From Carposina sasakii (Eukaryota > Arthropoda > Insecta > Lepidoptera > Carposinidae): a stretch of DNA of 64,000 bases. Position 1 is the first letter of the stretch. Each line of letters starts with the position of its first letter. The notes under the pieces are model-generated. The model saw only the letters and a program-made list of their open reading frames with translations, made no database searches and was not told where the DNA came from. The stretch is from NCBI GenBank assembly GCA_014607495.2, contig CP053175.1:1488001-1552000 (forward strand), in the 5' to 3' direction. This document shows, one piece after another, positions 32,063 to 42,934 of the stretch. The position numbers and the translations under genes were made by a program.

Positions 32063-33071
32063 TTATTTTGTACGAAATTTGTTTGTAATTGAAAATGTTC
32101 AGTTTTAACCGAAAATCTTGTATTGAAAGGTCTATCATAATATGTCCATATATCAATTATTAAATGGCATTGACGAAGCTTTTGTAGTCTATGCTCTACG
32201 CAGCTACGAAAGGAGTCTATACCTACCTATAGGTGCACAAAAACACATCTCACTCACTAATCACACAATCAGCACTCTCCCCTGGCTTGATGGATGACCC
32301 GGGGCCGCGGAGCCGCCCTCTGTCCCTTGGGGCCTGTACACTCTATTTACCGAGGTATAACCTAGTTGCGGAAACTTAAGACTCAGTTTGCCATTCAGCT
32401 TGGAGACGTTTGTTGATACTTTGTCTGCAAACTCCGTTCACTCATCATTCATTCTTTTTTCATTCGGTAGTGTCATTATGCGACCCGCGTAGAATATTTA
32501 TTTATTAATACGCGTAAATTCTTCTACCCATTCACCCCTAGACATAACATAAAGTTGCTTAGAGCTCGGTCAATTGTCCACAACGGTTAATCTTGCTAAA
32601 TAAGGTCGGTATCAAAAATGAGCTAGATTTATTTATTACGTATTATTTGTTTATTTAATTACAAGATCTCAAAACTAGATGAGTGATTCTAAATACGGTC
32701 TCACTTTAATTGCTTTTTCAATTAGGTTAAAAACACTATCCCTGATATTACAATAGAATTCAAACATTTTTTAAGCTAAGAATTTCCATACTTTATAGTA
32801 CACTTCATCATAATTTTTAAACAGTTTCTAACTTAATAACAATGTCTATACATCTAGAAGGATAAATAAACACTGGTATATTTTAGGTAATCGAGTGTAC
32901 GCGAGCTGTTCATCTTCGCTGACGACCCGTTGGCAAAGTTCTCATTTTTAGCTTACAGCCAGCATTTTCAGATAAACTTTTTTCTCGTTCGATAAAATCA
33001 CATAGTAACGCTTTTATGTACAAGATGTAGTAATAAAATACAAATAGATGACGTAGTATTACATACATATA
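32063..33071. other. Long stretch without recognised gene
   Basis: A GC-rich patch at 32290-32345 (GACCCGGGGCCGCGGAGCCG) stands out. No frame or motif explains it. Confidence 0.45.
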
Positions 33072-33331
33072 CAGGATGTAACAAAAGGGGTATGTTAAGG
33101 GAAAATAAATGTAAATAGCCTACTAAATGGAACCTATCCACAAAATTTGAGACTCGAAATCACATTTTTATTTTTCCTGATAGTATGGAGAATTCCTAAA
33201 CAACTCAGGAATGTTCATACAATCTTGAAAAACAAACATGTGATTTAGAGTCTCATATTTTGAAAATAGGTTCTCTATAGTGGGCTATTTACATAGCTTT
33301 TCGGTTAAAATACCCTTTCTGTTACACCCTG
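33072..33331. mobile_element. Foldback MITE family P (copy 2)
   Basis: CAGGATGTAACAAAAGGGGT at the left; TACCCTTTCTGTTACACCCTG at the right with the last base at 33331. Arms paired through CACAAAATTTGAGACTCGAA and its inverted counterpart. TA on both sides. Confidence 0.8.
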
Positions 33332-33423
33332 TATTATATGTCCTCGTCCTTCTATATGTGTAGTATGCGTCTTAAACACCGTCTTAGAGACAAAATGGCG
33401 AATACTTATCTATTTGGCTTTCG

Positions 33424-33500
33424 TCGTCAGCCTATTGCAGTCCACTGCTGGACGTAGGCCTCCCCCAGTGTACGCCACATGGCTCGATCTCCCGTTTTTG
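33424..33500 (-). mobile_element. Family R / RTE tail fragment
   Basis: CAGCCTATTGCAGTCCACTG, GGACGTAGGCCTCCCCC, TACGCCACATGGCTC and GATCTCCCGTTTTTGCC. The last part matches the RTE C-terminus coding sequence at 43098-43117 rather than the SINE. Confidence 0.6.
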
Positions 33501-33704
33501 CCTCATCTATTTGGCTTATATAAAAAAACTATAAAATTGTCCCCTATGTTTAATAGCTGGAATAGATACACTGTATTTCCCATGGGAGTATGATAAACCT
33601 TAGTTACGCATTTTATATTCATTTTATGGGGACCAAATAAACTGTGTAGACAAAAATTTTCGGGTGAAAAGTATACATAGAGATTCTAACCTAAGAATGA
33701 TCTG

Positions 33705-33905
33705 GGGCTTCCCTAGAATACATCAGCTGCATCTCCTTCCGTGCATGTCGTAAGACTTGACTAAGGAACACAGGGGCGTTTTCGTTTACGCGATGAGCTA
33801 GCAACTGTCACAAATCATCACATCTGGCCTGCTATGCTAAACATGGCTGCAGGATCTCGTACGTTATCTTGCAGTTCCAACTACCCCATTTTGGGGGCAC
33901 CGTTT
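33705..33905 (-). repeat. Family A copy
   Basis: GGGGCTTCCCTAGAATACAT, CCTTCCGTGCATGTCGTAAG, GATGAGCTAGCAACTGTCAC, TAAACATGGCTGCAGGATCT and GCAGTTCCAACTACCCCATT. Confidence 0.7.
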
Positions 33906-33977
33906 TTTGTTTTTGAAACAAACTAAACGTGCTATGCTTTAGGAGGCAAACATAATATATACATACATAAATAAAAA

Positions 33978-34187
33978 TCACGCCTCTTTCCCGAAGGTGT
34001 AGGCAGAGATCACGGATCTCCATTTGCTACGATCCTGCCACACCTCTTTCGCTTCATCTACTTTCATGATATTCTTCATGCACGCTCGTCGGTTTAGGGT
34101 ACTCTTGGCCTGACCTTTCTCTAGAATTTCACCAATTTGATCGGTGAAAGTCCGGCGAGGTCTTCCCCTTCCAACATAATACCACAC
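33978..34187 (-). pseudogene. RTE-like LINE C-terminal fragment
   Basis: The minus frame of 69 codons contains GRGRPRRTFTDQIGEILEKG, LNRRACMKNIMKVDEAKEVW and QDRSKWRSVISAYTFGKEA and ends at a stop. The GRGRPRxT start, DRSKW motif and C-terminal position are typical of RTE-type reverse transcriptases. It is followed by the 3' end GGCGTGATTTTTATTTATGT. All catalytic regions are missing, so this is a 5'-truncated dead copy. Smaller pieces of the same segment lie at 15790 and 38455. Confidence 0.7.
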
Positions 34188-34195
34188 ATCATAAT

Positions 34196-34856
34196 ACCAT
34201 ATCTCTCAAACGATTCGAGAACTCTCGAACGAAGATAGAGTATTCGATTACTCTGCAAATCGATATTCAGCACTCGGATTAAAGAGATTAATCGATTTTA
34301 ATTTTCACGATAGATAACGCCATTTAGTAAATGAAGCTCCGCTTTAAATCTGATAGCGATTTCGATTAGCAGAGGGGAGGTTTTTAACGTGGAAAAATTA
34401 TAAGGTAAATTTTGATATTTGGCGAAGAGGAAAATTTTAGGTAGACGGATGAAGAAATAAAATATTCACATTTCTTAAGAGAACTGCAATGTAGTTGTGA
34501 ATGACTGGACTTTTTATCGCTCGAAATTGTTGTTTTTCATGTACTTTGTAGGGTCTAAAGAACACCGAATTCCTTATTTTATAACATGCAAATATTTCCA
34601 AGCGCTTTAAGAGCAGTAGCGAATCCAAACCAAAAACAAGTTGCGGCTGATAAATTTTTTATATAATCGAACTTACTTTATAATATCTAAACAATATTAT
34701 AATACCCACAAATCGCCTAAGCTCACAGTGACAACTTCTCAAAATGGCAGTCGGGCGCGATGTCTCTTTCTCAAAATGTTAACTTCTTGAAATATCAAAT
34801 TCCCAAGAAAATAAGTCATCAACGTTCTTGGTTCAGTCATAATGATGAGTGAGAAG
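34196..34856. other. Stretch without recognised gene
   Basis: A 63-codon minus frame at 34437 has no motif. Nothing else seen. Confidence 0.45.
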
Positions 34857-34864
34857 GTTTAGAT

Positions 34865-35052
34865 CAGTGGTTCCCAAAGTGGTCTATGTGGACCCCCAGG
34901 GGTCCACAAGGGACTCGATGGGGGTCTACGTTGGCGTGAAAAAATGGGATTTCACAATTAATTTGTATGTGTTTTAAGTATGTAGGGGGTCCACCAGAAC
35001 CAGTTAACTTTAGAAAGGCGGTCTATGAAAAATGAAAGTTTGGGAACCCCTG
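34865..35052. mobile_element. hAT MITE, 188 bp, with 8-bp TSD (copy 1)
   Basis: Left end CAGTGGTTCCCAAAGTGG and right end TTTGGGAACCCCTG are inverted. A perfect GTTTAGAT duplication is at 34857-34864 and 35053-35060. CAG...CTG ends with 8-bp duplications are the known hAT signature. No transposase. Confidence 0.9.
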
Positions 35053-35256
35053 GTTTAGATACTTTTATGTACGAAGTACATATTTTTAACATTAGCCCGC
35101 CCTGGATTGATTGTTCATGTGTATTCGCAGATAACTACGTCGTTTATGAACCGATTTTCAAATGGAGATGAAAGTTTTCCAGTGAATTTCTTTATAACAA
35201 TCCTTACAGCATTAGGACATACTCGTATGAATAGATAAATAAGTATGCCTTATATA

Positions 35257-35560
35257 CAGGATAATTTTTGGTCGTCAACGTTCCCGAAAACTACGGAATC
35301 TCCTCATCACCACGATAATTTTTCTGCATAAATGCACATAGACGCGCGTAGCAGGATTTTTTCACGAAAAATAATTAATATCTGTCTATAAAAAAACTAA
35401 CATAAACACTAGACACTATAAATTTCGCACGATTAAGGAATTTAAATTTTTTTTTCAAAAAAAAAAAATTTTTCCCAGCATTTTTTTTTGCATAAACTTA
35501 CTTTATTTCATGTATAGAATACGCACCCTTCGTTAAAGGTGGCCACAAAAAAACACCCTG
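35257..35560 (-). mobile_element. MITE family Q (copy 3, reverse)
   Basis: Left CAGGATAATTTTTGGTCGTC, right GGCCACAAAAAAACACCCTG, TA on both sides. The central segment (TTTGGACCC, CCATGGAGAAA) is deleted relative to 49413-49785. Confidence 0.75.
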
Positions 35561-35802
35561 TATGTGCGCGGTCCATTACTTAAACAATTAAAATTTAATC
35601 TCCTGTCTTTGATACATTGTATCTAATGTACCACACGGAGACTTATGTTCAGTGATTACATACAATGTATGTGATTGCAAATAACAATAACTGCATGATG
35701 CACTTTAATACAGTTACAATGTAATTTAGGACAACTACAAACTGTGGCAAATGATTCAAACGCCTCACCTATAGACGTTTAAGGGTTACTTAACTACATA
35801 TA

Positions 35803-36650
35803 TATGTCGTGGCCATATCGTAGAATTGATCATTTCATGAAATGGTCAAGCATTTCATGAAATGGTCGCATTTCATGAAAAGTTCAACTGTCTATTGGCC
35901 ACATCATGATATGGTTTGGGCAGATCGATGATTAAAAATCGTTTCTCGATATGGGCAACTAAACGCCCGATCATTTCATGAAGTGGTCAAGATTATTGAT
36001 CATATCGTAAAATAGTTACATGAATCACCGGTAGAGGCGCTGCGCGCGTTTTATTTATGTGTGAAGATGGCGGATTTTTCTTTTTAGGTTATAAAACAAA
36101 TTAAAGAGAGTAGGGTGACTATGCAGAAGAAGTTCACGGATAGTGTGTTATATTGTATAATGTATATTAGACTTAATGGTGGTTTATAATAATATTGTTA
36201 AACAAAAACCTTAGATTACGATAGGTTAGGTTAGGTTAGGTTAGACTATGACAAATGACGCACGAGCCGAGAGAGCGGAGCGAGCGTGCCCAGGCAGCGT
36301 CCGGCGATGTGCCAGATGCGAATCGCTTTTGTAAAGTCTTTTATGTTTTTGAATATTATATTGTGAAAATATCACATAAATAATAGCAAAAAAAATCATA
36401 CCATCATACCTTATGGTATACTTATATATGGTGCACGGTATATATATTATTTATATAAGCTCTTACCACATTCGGATTTTATGGACACCCTGTTAATACG
36501 ATTTGGCCAAACGTGGATGACAAAATCGTGAAATGTAGACGATTTAACGATCTGGTCAAATTGAATTGGCCACTTCATGAAATGCGACCACTTCATGAAA
36601 TGCTCGACCATTTCATGAAATGATCAATTTAACAATATGGCCACGACATA
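35803..36650. mobile_element. 848-bp element with palindromic subterminal repeats
   Basis: The ends TATGTCGTGGCCATAT and ATATGGCCACGACATA are perfect inverted repeats. The 8-bp sequence TACATATA lies on both sides (35795-35802, 36651-36658), although a 6-bp reading (ACATAT) is also possible. Within about 200 bp of the left end and 120 bp of the right end the palindrome ATTTCATGAAAT, often as GACCATTTCATGAAATGGTC-like 20-mers, occurs seven times with small variations. No reading frame longer than background. An 8-bp duplication would fit hAT- or P-type transposition, but the terminal bases are not the usual ones, so superfamily is open. Confidence 0.8.
36226..36244 (+). repeat. Short TTAGG telomere-like run
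   Basis: About four units of TTAGG, the insect telomere repeat, inside the element at 35803-36650. Confidence 0.8.
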
Positions 36651-36654
36651 TACA

Positions 36655-36730
36655 TATAACCACGCCCATTATCTCCAAAGAGGGTGGGCAGAAGTGAAGA
36701 ATTACACACCCACTTTTCAGCAATTAGCAC
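36655..36730 (-). repeat. Family B fragment (reverse)
   Basis: ATAACCACGCCCATTATCTC, AAAGAGGGTGGGCAGAAGTG and AATTACACACCCACTTTTCA. It directly abuts the preceding element, whose target duplication lies in its first bases. Confidence 0.55.
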
Positions 36731-37159
36731 TCTGAGTTGGATTAAACAAGGTTTTAACCATTTGTTTTGAGTGATAGTTGAAAAACTATTGCCTAAGAAA
36801 GTACACAAAATAGCTAATTTATCAAAGACGGTAAGGAATCTTCTTACCTAGTTAGGTACTGTATTGCTGGACAGATTTACATGAAATTTGGTATACTTAA
36901 GCTTAATTAACAATCAAGAAAAAAATATTAAAGTAAAATTTCATTGTTTTGTTTCATTTCGCAGTTCACGCGACCAGCTTGTGTGACAAACAACACCGAC
37001 ATACCTAAACAATAGAAATAAATAATTTAAGGTGTTTATATACATGCGGCACACAATAATAATCCCACGAGGGTGGCACGTGGAGGGTAGGTCCAGGGTT
37101 CTCACTGGGTAATTAAATTAATTCAAATACATAACACTTTAGCAAGGAAGGATGTTAAG
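36731..37159. other. Stretch without recognised feature
   Basis: AT-rich. Nothing supported. Confidence 0.5.
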
Positions 37160-37300
37160 AAACTCGGGCATTTTCTCAGGCGATGAGCTAGCAACTTGTC
37201 ACTGATATTTTACATCTGTCCCCAATATACTAAACGTGGCTGTGGGATGTTCATCGTGATCCTGCAGTTCTGGCTACCACATTTTTGAGCACACAACTTT
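37160..37300 (-). repeat. Family A copy (partial)
   Basis: CTCGGGCATTTTCTCAGGCG, ATGAGCTAGCAACTTGTCAC, CTAAACGTGGCTGTGGGATG and GATCCTGCAGTTCTGGCTAC. Confidence 0.65.
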
Positions 37301-37371
37301 GAGTACCTGTATGTGGACACTTTATAGTTTAATACTGGTCCACCCACGCTATACTTCGGTATAATTCAGAA

Positions 37372-37540
37372 TTCCTGTTATTTCCAGTCCAGTGGAAATT
37401 TCGGGAAACCCTTATAGCCTACGTCCATCTGGGTTAGAGTAGGAATGTAATGGTGAAAGAATAATTTAAATCCATTCAGTAGGTTTGGAATCTATTTGAT
37501 GTAAACAAACAAATCTTTCCTATTTTATAATATTAGTAGG
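37372..37540 (-). mobile_element. Helitron 5' portion (reverse)
   Basis: Ends TATTTTATAATATTAGTAGG, the reverse of the CCTACTAATATTATAAA start. AACAAACAAATCTTTCC and GGAAATTTCGGGAAACCCTT precede it. Confidence 0.5.
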
Positions 37541-38066
37541 TGTAAATAAAAAGCTTTTACTCCGATAATTCGTTTTAAATTCTTTTGCCGACTAATCCCA
37601 TCTTGCGCTAAACAAACCTAGAGTTCTAGATCTTTTTAGTACACAGTGAATAGGCGTTTTACAGATAAGCTGGAAAGTAAATATTAGGTGAGTCAGAGTA
37701 ACTGCGAAAAGATTATTAATCCCTGTAGAGGTATTAGGTACAGACCAATCACCTAAATAAAAAATACACCTACTAATAAAATATAGTATTTAAAATATTT
37801 ACTCAATTATGCCTAATTTCGTAATGCAAAATGCTAGAAAATTAGCCAACTAAACAAAACCCTTCTACAAAATTTCATTCTGGAAATCACATATTTGTTT
37901 AACCAAATATTACAAATCCGAAAGGAGACAGATTACTAATACTAAGCTTCTCAGGAATGTTCAAATGATCTTAAAACCCGTTCTTCTTAACCTATGACTT
38001 TTAATTTCATAATTCGTCCACGAAAACATATTGAACTGGTTTTAGCTAAACGCATGGATACTTATA
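37541..38066. other. Stretch with decayed family P traces
   Basis: CCCTTCTACAAAATTTCATT and GGAAATCACATATTTGTTT (37860-37900) recall the family P arms, but no boundaries can be set. Confidence 0.35.
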
Positions 38067-38440
38067 CAGGATGTTTTTTCGTTGCCACCCTTAACGAAGG
38101 GTACGTACTCTATAGATCAAATAAAGTAAGTTTATGCCAAAAAAAATGCGGGGAAAAGATGTAATTTTTTTTTGAAAAAAAAAATTATAATGACTTGTTC
38201 GGGCGAAATTTATAGTGTTTATGCTAGTTTTTTCATAAACGGATGTTAATTATTTCTCGTGAAAAAATCTTGCTACTCGCGACAATGTGCATTTATGCAG
38301 AAAAACGCAGTCTATTTACTCAACTTTGGACCCTAATATCTTGGGAACCAGACACTTCCCAGGTATGCTTCCATGGAGAAAAATGATCGTGATGATGAGG
38401 AGATTCCGTAGTTTTCGGGAACGTTGACGACCAAAAATCA
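38067..38440 (+). mobile_element. MITE family Q (copy 4)
   Basis: CAGGATGTTTTTTCGTTGCC at the left and GTTGACGACCAAAAATCACA at the right. The last CCTGTA bases are lost. The 75-codon minus frame inside is accidental. Confidence 0.75.
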
Positions 38441-38454
38441 CACTTATATTAATT

Positions 38455-38540
38455 ACGGATCGTATTTTGCTACGTTTTGATACACCTTTCTTGCTTCGTC
38501 TACTTTCATGATATTTTTCATGTACGGGTACGCTCGTATA
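38455..38540 (-). pseudogene. RTE-like LINE C-terminal fragment
   Basis: The minus strand reads MKNIMKVDEARKVYQNVAK. It is a diverged copy of the segment at 33978-34187. Confidence 0.5.
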
Positions 38541-39244
38541 CATTCTCGTAAAGTGTCAACCCTAATGCAATCGACATAAAGGCATACACACTGCACGATT
38601 AATTACTTACGTGCTTTTGTATACTACATACCATTCATAAACCAGGCTTAAAAACTAGAAAGCGTTTTGCATGTACATTTACTTACATACCTATACATCT
38701 TACAATGTTTATTATGGAGTAATATTCGAAAGCTAGGACTGACCTGACTCATAACCGGTCAGAAGTTCAAAAATTAGTCTATCATGCCGCCAGTTTTCGG
38801 ACACAAGTACAAGAATGTAGTAACCGGTAACCAATCCAATTGGAAATAATTACGAGTCATTTTAAATTTGTATAAGTTGTAAACATCACAACTGCAAATT
38901 AATACCACTATGTGTTTTATTTATTACCTCTCCTGAGCTAGACACAATCTAGCTTAATGCTGCTATCCTGACATCATCAGATCACCCATCCACCGGCCGT
39001 CCAAGACCAGCGTAGCTTAACTTACGTTATCACACACAATAGACTTCCGCGTTGGCATAGCATACGCGTGATGTATAACCGCGCTAAATCTCCGGCCGGC
39101 ATTTAATGGTTTAGTTAACTAATGAGTCAGATTTAATGGAGCAATAGTAGGTAGGTATGCACCAGTCTATTCCTATAATCGGTGTTTATTTTCGTATGGG
39201 CTATATAGTTCTTTACTATCGTACATACATATTGTACTCGTACA
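38541..39244. other. Stretch without recognised gene
   Basis: AT-rich, with a moderately GC-rich part at 38990-39100. No frame or repeat identified. Confidence 0.45.
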
Positions 39245-39355
39245 CACAAGGCTGTGTTCCCTAAATGAGGTAGCCAGAACAGAACGCTTTGATAATATTG
39301 TGGCTATGGATCTCCCTTATGACCTCCCAGGCTACTCCATTTCGAGAACAAAGCC
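39245..39355. repeat. Two family A 5' ends facing each other
   Basis: AGGCTGTGTTCCCTAAATGA with GGTAGCCAGAACAG (plus) is followed by TGGATCTCCCTTATGACCTC and CTACTCCATTTCGAGAACAA (minus), making an imperfect snapback. Confidence 0.55.
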
Positions 39356-39356
39356 C

Positions 39357-39388
<32 letters not shown>

Positions 39389-39396
39389 TGTGTGTA
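39356..39396. repeat. GT microsatellite
   Basis: (TG)n with one interruption. Confidence 0.95.
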
Positions 39397-39759
39397 CGTA
39401 GTACTCCAAACATGAAGAAAATACCAAACCAAAACATATTAAAAGATCCCAACTAGACCAATTCACAGCATAGCAAGAATGTCCCCATTTTCCACCCACT
39501 TACATTATCACACCTGATGTACCTAGTTAGCAGGAAAAAGAAACACTTGTGAGGCCGCGGGACGACTTTAAATCGGGGTGAAATGACCCGAGACGCGGCG
39601 GGCACGGAATGCTAATTCTGTTAAGTGCGGCGAGAAAGGATTCAATATTGTTGGATACAGGGATCTGATTTTCACGTGCGTCTACATGTTATTTCTACTG
39701 TTTATTTATTTGTTCATACAATATTACTTCCACATTACATTAATATAAAATAACGTCGC
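39397..39759. other. Stretch without recognised gene
   Basis: GC-rich patch at 39550-39630 (GAGGCCGCGGGACGAC). No further assignment. Confidence 0.4.
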
Positions 39760-39870
39760 TTCTCACTGTACGTCCCTAAGTATGCTTAGATCTTTAAATA
39801 AATAAATAACTAGGGATCCACCCAATAATACTCTCTCAGGCGGACGAAGTCGTGGGCGGCCGCTACTTTA
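39760..39870 (+). mobile_element. Helitron-like fragment
   Basis: GCTTCTCACTGTACGTCCCT, then CAGGCGGACGAAGTCGTGGG and CGGCCGCTACT, a variant 3' end. Confidence 0.4.
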
Positions 39871-39884
39871 ATTACAAAATGGTG

Positions 39885-40070
39885 GATTTATGATCAGCTG
39901 ATAGTAGCGCCCCCCGTGTTGACAACATAGTCCAAAATACAAACTGCGGTCACCAACCCGCCTGCCCAGCGAGGTGACTATGGGTAAAAACCCCCCATGG
40001 CAGTCCACAGCCTTGTGGCGCGCCCTGGGGAGGCCTACGTTCAGCAGTGGACTGCAATAGGCTGATGACT
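39885..40070 (+). mobile_element. Family R element
   Basis: AGTAGCGCCCCCCGTGTTGA, CAACATAGTCCAAAATACAA, GCGGTCACCAACCCGCCTGC and the RTE tail GGCCTACGTTCAGCAGTGGA. Confidence 0.7.
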
Positions 40071-40949
40071 ATAGGATATCTGACCATCTGACCTTTAGAA
40101 AATTCAGCACATAAATAATATCACCTAGATAAATTCAATCGTAAAAATCCAGCAGACAGAAAGACAGACAAAGTAACGTAAATTATTATGGGAACAAGAC
40201 AAATCTTCTGTTTCCTTTCGGCCAAACTATTTTTACGACATGACAACACTCCCATAGAACTGATGCCGATGGTGTGATCTGACCTAAATACTTCAGCTAT
40301 GCGCGTCCCGATTTAGTTATTATGACACAGTTGTCATTTACCAAGGCCAAACATCTTCGAGAATAACATACATACCGACTAATCCTGCGCCCGTACCATG
40401 AATTTGGTGAGAGCGAGATAGATCACATTTAAACGTCATATTCACAGAGCTTATAACAAATAGACAATGTAAGTGTACGTACTTTGCCTATAAAAACTGA
40501 GTTGGGAATTACAATAGGTACACTAACATGTCTAGTCATTGCATAGCTATGTGAATTTGTCGCGTAAATGTGAGACATCTCGCTCTCATCAAGTTTACGC
40601 TACGGGAGCTAGTTTAGAAGTTCAAATCTCGCATTTTAGAATAACAAACACAAAAAAACTTTACTACACTTTAACTTTTAGGTAGTTCCATACATACAAA
40701 TCCTTAAGGTCTAGTGCCGTGTAATCTTTTCGATTCTCGTCCATCGTAATCTAATATCTAGGTACGCAACTTTTGGTAATAGTATACCTACAGTAAGATG
40801 CTTGACACGTTCCCGCGGTCAAACTGACATTATAACAGTTTTGTATAATCACAATTAGTGAACTTTAAACTGTAAACTTATAAAAAAAAAAAAAAAAAAA
40901 ATATCTTGAGTAAGATAAATTTATAAAAACACTTCTCCATTAATATAAT
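40071..40949. other. Long stretch without recognised gene
   Basis: A run of 20 A at 40882-40901 and AT-rich sequence. Nothing coding. Confidence 0.45.
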
Positions 40950-41215
40950 CTTAGGTTAGATTAGGATACGATTGATCGTTTCATCTTTAAAACATTGTGC
41001 TGAGGTATTCAGCTTAGTTTGCCGAGATTTGGCTAGTGAATAGCTATCGGGATGAAGAATAACGTTGCCAATATGTAATTTAGAAAAGAGATGGTAAAAT
41101 TCGTCATCCGAGTAATTGAACCCGGTGGCTTAGTGGTTATAGCGGCTGGCACGGTTTTTTCCTTTTTCTTTATTAATAATTTTATAAATAAATAATGATT
41201 TGCACATCCGTGATT
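40950..41215 (+). mobile_element. tRNA-containing SINE-like element, tRNA half deleted
   Basis: Body GATTGATCGTTTCATCTTTA, CATTGTGCTGAGGTATTCAG, AGCTATCGGGATGAAGAATA and CATCCGAGTAATTGAACCCG leads into GGTGGCTTAGTGGTTATAGC and GGCTGGCACGG. It then jumps to the tail TTCTTTATTAATAATTTTAT; the B-box half of the tRNA-like unit is missing. Confidence 0.65.
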
Positions 41216-41267
41216 CGGAAATAACAATACATATATACCTATTCATTGATCATATCATTCCTGTCCT

Positions 41268-41440
41268 GATGCGGAGCTTCAATAGAATCAGCTGCATCTC
41301 CTTCCGTGCAAAAGAGTGAAGTAAGGAACTTGGGCGTTCTCTGATCATTACATCATACCTTGCTATGCTAACGTTACTGTGCAATCTCCTATATGATCCA
41401 GCAGTTTTGACTACCCCATTTCGGTAACACATCCGTGTCT
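41268..41440 (-). repeat. Family A copy (reduced)
   Basis: ATGCGGAGCTTCAATAGAAT, CAGCTGCATCTCCTTCCGTG, ATGATCCAGCAGTTTTGACT and CCCCATTTCGGTAACACA. Confidence 0.6.
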
Positions 41441-41915
41441 TTATCTATGTATATTATTGAAGGTGTAATCAGGGTCTCTAAACCACGTGAAACTCAAATA
41501 AACAGAAGTGACAGACAGACAAATCGAAAAAGGGGACATACTTAGGTATAGACAATTTCAAATCTTTTGAGAAATTTAATACCTTGAAAACTCTAAAGAT
41601 TCTATAGGAAAAAAATATTAATATTTTCGGAAATTGCCTCTTTACCTTAGAATCAATCAATCAATCCGTAAAATAATTTGCCGCTAACCTAAGACTCTTC
41701 AGCCCTTAAGTATTTTATATTTACCCTCATCCCTGCACAGATTGTACCCGGACACGCGGGCGGGTCACGTAAGTCAGCCGAGTAATAACCGGCCACTGAG
41801 CTCGGCCGGGTTATACGTGATGTGCGTTTTTCAATGAAGGTAATTTAGCCGGCTATTTTTTTTAGTTCGGGTTTCTGTTTGCATCGAATTGGATGTGCAT
41901 AATTTATTTGCATTG
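41441..41915. other. Stretch without recognised gene
   Basis: A 60-codon minus frame at 41478 has no motif. A GC-rich patch at 41745-41825 is unexplained. Confidence 0.4.
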
Positions 41916-42216
41916 TATACATGGTGAAAGTGACAGCCAGACAAATATTGATATGGCAACTTGAGACCATGACTCTAAGGCAGGGGTTCCCAAACTTTTT
42001 TTCTTATAGACCCCTTTCAAAAGTTTACTGGTTCTGGTAGGGGTACAGGCTATACCACATTATCTACGTATTGATTGTGAACGAACCCCCATTTTTTCAC
42101 ATCAACGTAGACCCCCATTGAGTCCCCTAGGGGTCCATCCGGACCACTTTGGGAACCACTGCTCTAAGGCGAAAACCACAGAAAATTTTATTCGCCTGGC
42201 TGTCACACCCTGTATA
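41916..42216. mobile_element. Family E MITE carrying a nested hAT MITE
   Basis: Left TACATGGTGAAAGTGACAGC and right GGCTGTCACACCCTGTATA are inverted, giving CAGGGTG-type ends at TA. The element is interrupted at 41981-42161. Without the insertion it would be about 110 bp. Confidence 0.7.
41981..42161. mobile_element. hAT MITE, 181 bp, with 8-bp TSD (copy 2)
   Basis: CAGGGGTTCCCAAACTTT at the left, CACTTTGGGAACCACTG at the right. A perfect CTCTAAGG duplication is at 41973-41980 and 42162-42169. Same family as 34865-35052 in the opposite orientation. Confidence 0.9.
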
Positions 42217-42224
42217 GATAGGTA

Positions 42225-42300
42225 CAATGTAGCTGTGTTCCCGGCACGGGGTGGCCAAAACTGCAAAAATACGAAGGGGATCCTACAATCTATAGCGGGT
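42225..42300 (+). repeat. Family A 5' fragment
   Basis: AATGTAGCTGTGTTCCCGGC, GGGTGGCCAAAACTGCAAAA and GAAGGGGATCCTACAATC. Confidence 0.55.
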
Positions 42301-42474
42301 CAGATATAATAATAATAATAGTTTATTGGTACCAAATTACAGACACTAGAAAAAATAGAGGCTCTGTGGCCTATGCTAGTTAGTTATAACTGTGTTACAG
42401 ACCACAGTGTTCCCCTTAATGTACATATCATTGTGTATACAGGCACTAATAAATAAAATTAACTTTTTATATTT

Positions 42475-42729
42475 TTTTTTATATAAATAATAAATAAATA
42501 TTCACACACTTCACAGCACATTGACCTAGTCCCACACTAAGATCCCTAAGGTCTTGTGTCGTGGGTACTAAGCAACGGTATATAAATACATAGATAAGTA
42601 TAGAAACATCCATGACTCGGAAAACAAACATCGATGTTCATCATATCAATATTTGCACCTACCGGGATTCGAACCCAGGACCTATGGCGTCGCAGGTCGG
42701 GCCACTACCAACTACACCAATCGGCCGTC
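42475..42729 (-). mobile_element. SINE family F, full-length
   Basis: On the minus strand the tRNA-like head (42729-42654) has A-box GGTGTAGTTGGTAGTGG and B-box GGGTTCGAATCCCGG. The body follows (ATCGATGTTTGTTTTCCGAG, TACCGTTGCTTAGTACCCAC, GACACAAGACCTTAGGGATC, GTGTGGGACTAGGTCAATGT) and the tail is ATATTTATTTATTATTTAT. This is a standard pol III-transcribed SINE layout. It moves in trans using a LINE. Confidence 0.8.
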
Positions 42730-42934
42730 TAATAATATAAATAAATGCAATAATTTATTTTTTGAAAACTTATTATCTTCCTAACCTTATCCCATTGTTT
42801 ATAAGGCGGGAAATATAGTTTCTTGCGAAACTCATGTTGCCAAGGATTTAGCGTTTGTTTGCACGGCCGACCGCCAGCCTGACGCAAACCATTCTTTGGT
42901 ACACGGAAAATGTTAAAATATTAGAATCCATACA

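Noticed and set aside
36226..36244. True telomere or subtelomere
   Set aside because: Only about four TTAGG units, embedded in a transposable element with ordinary sequence on both sides.
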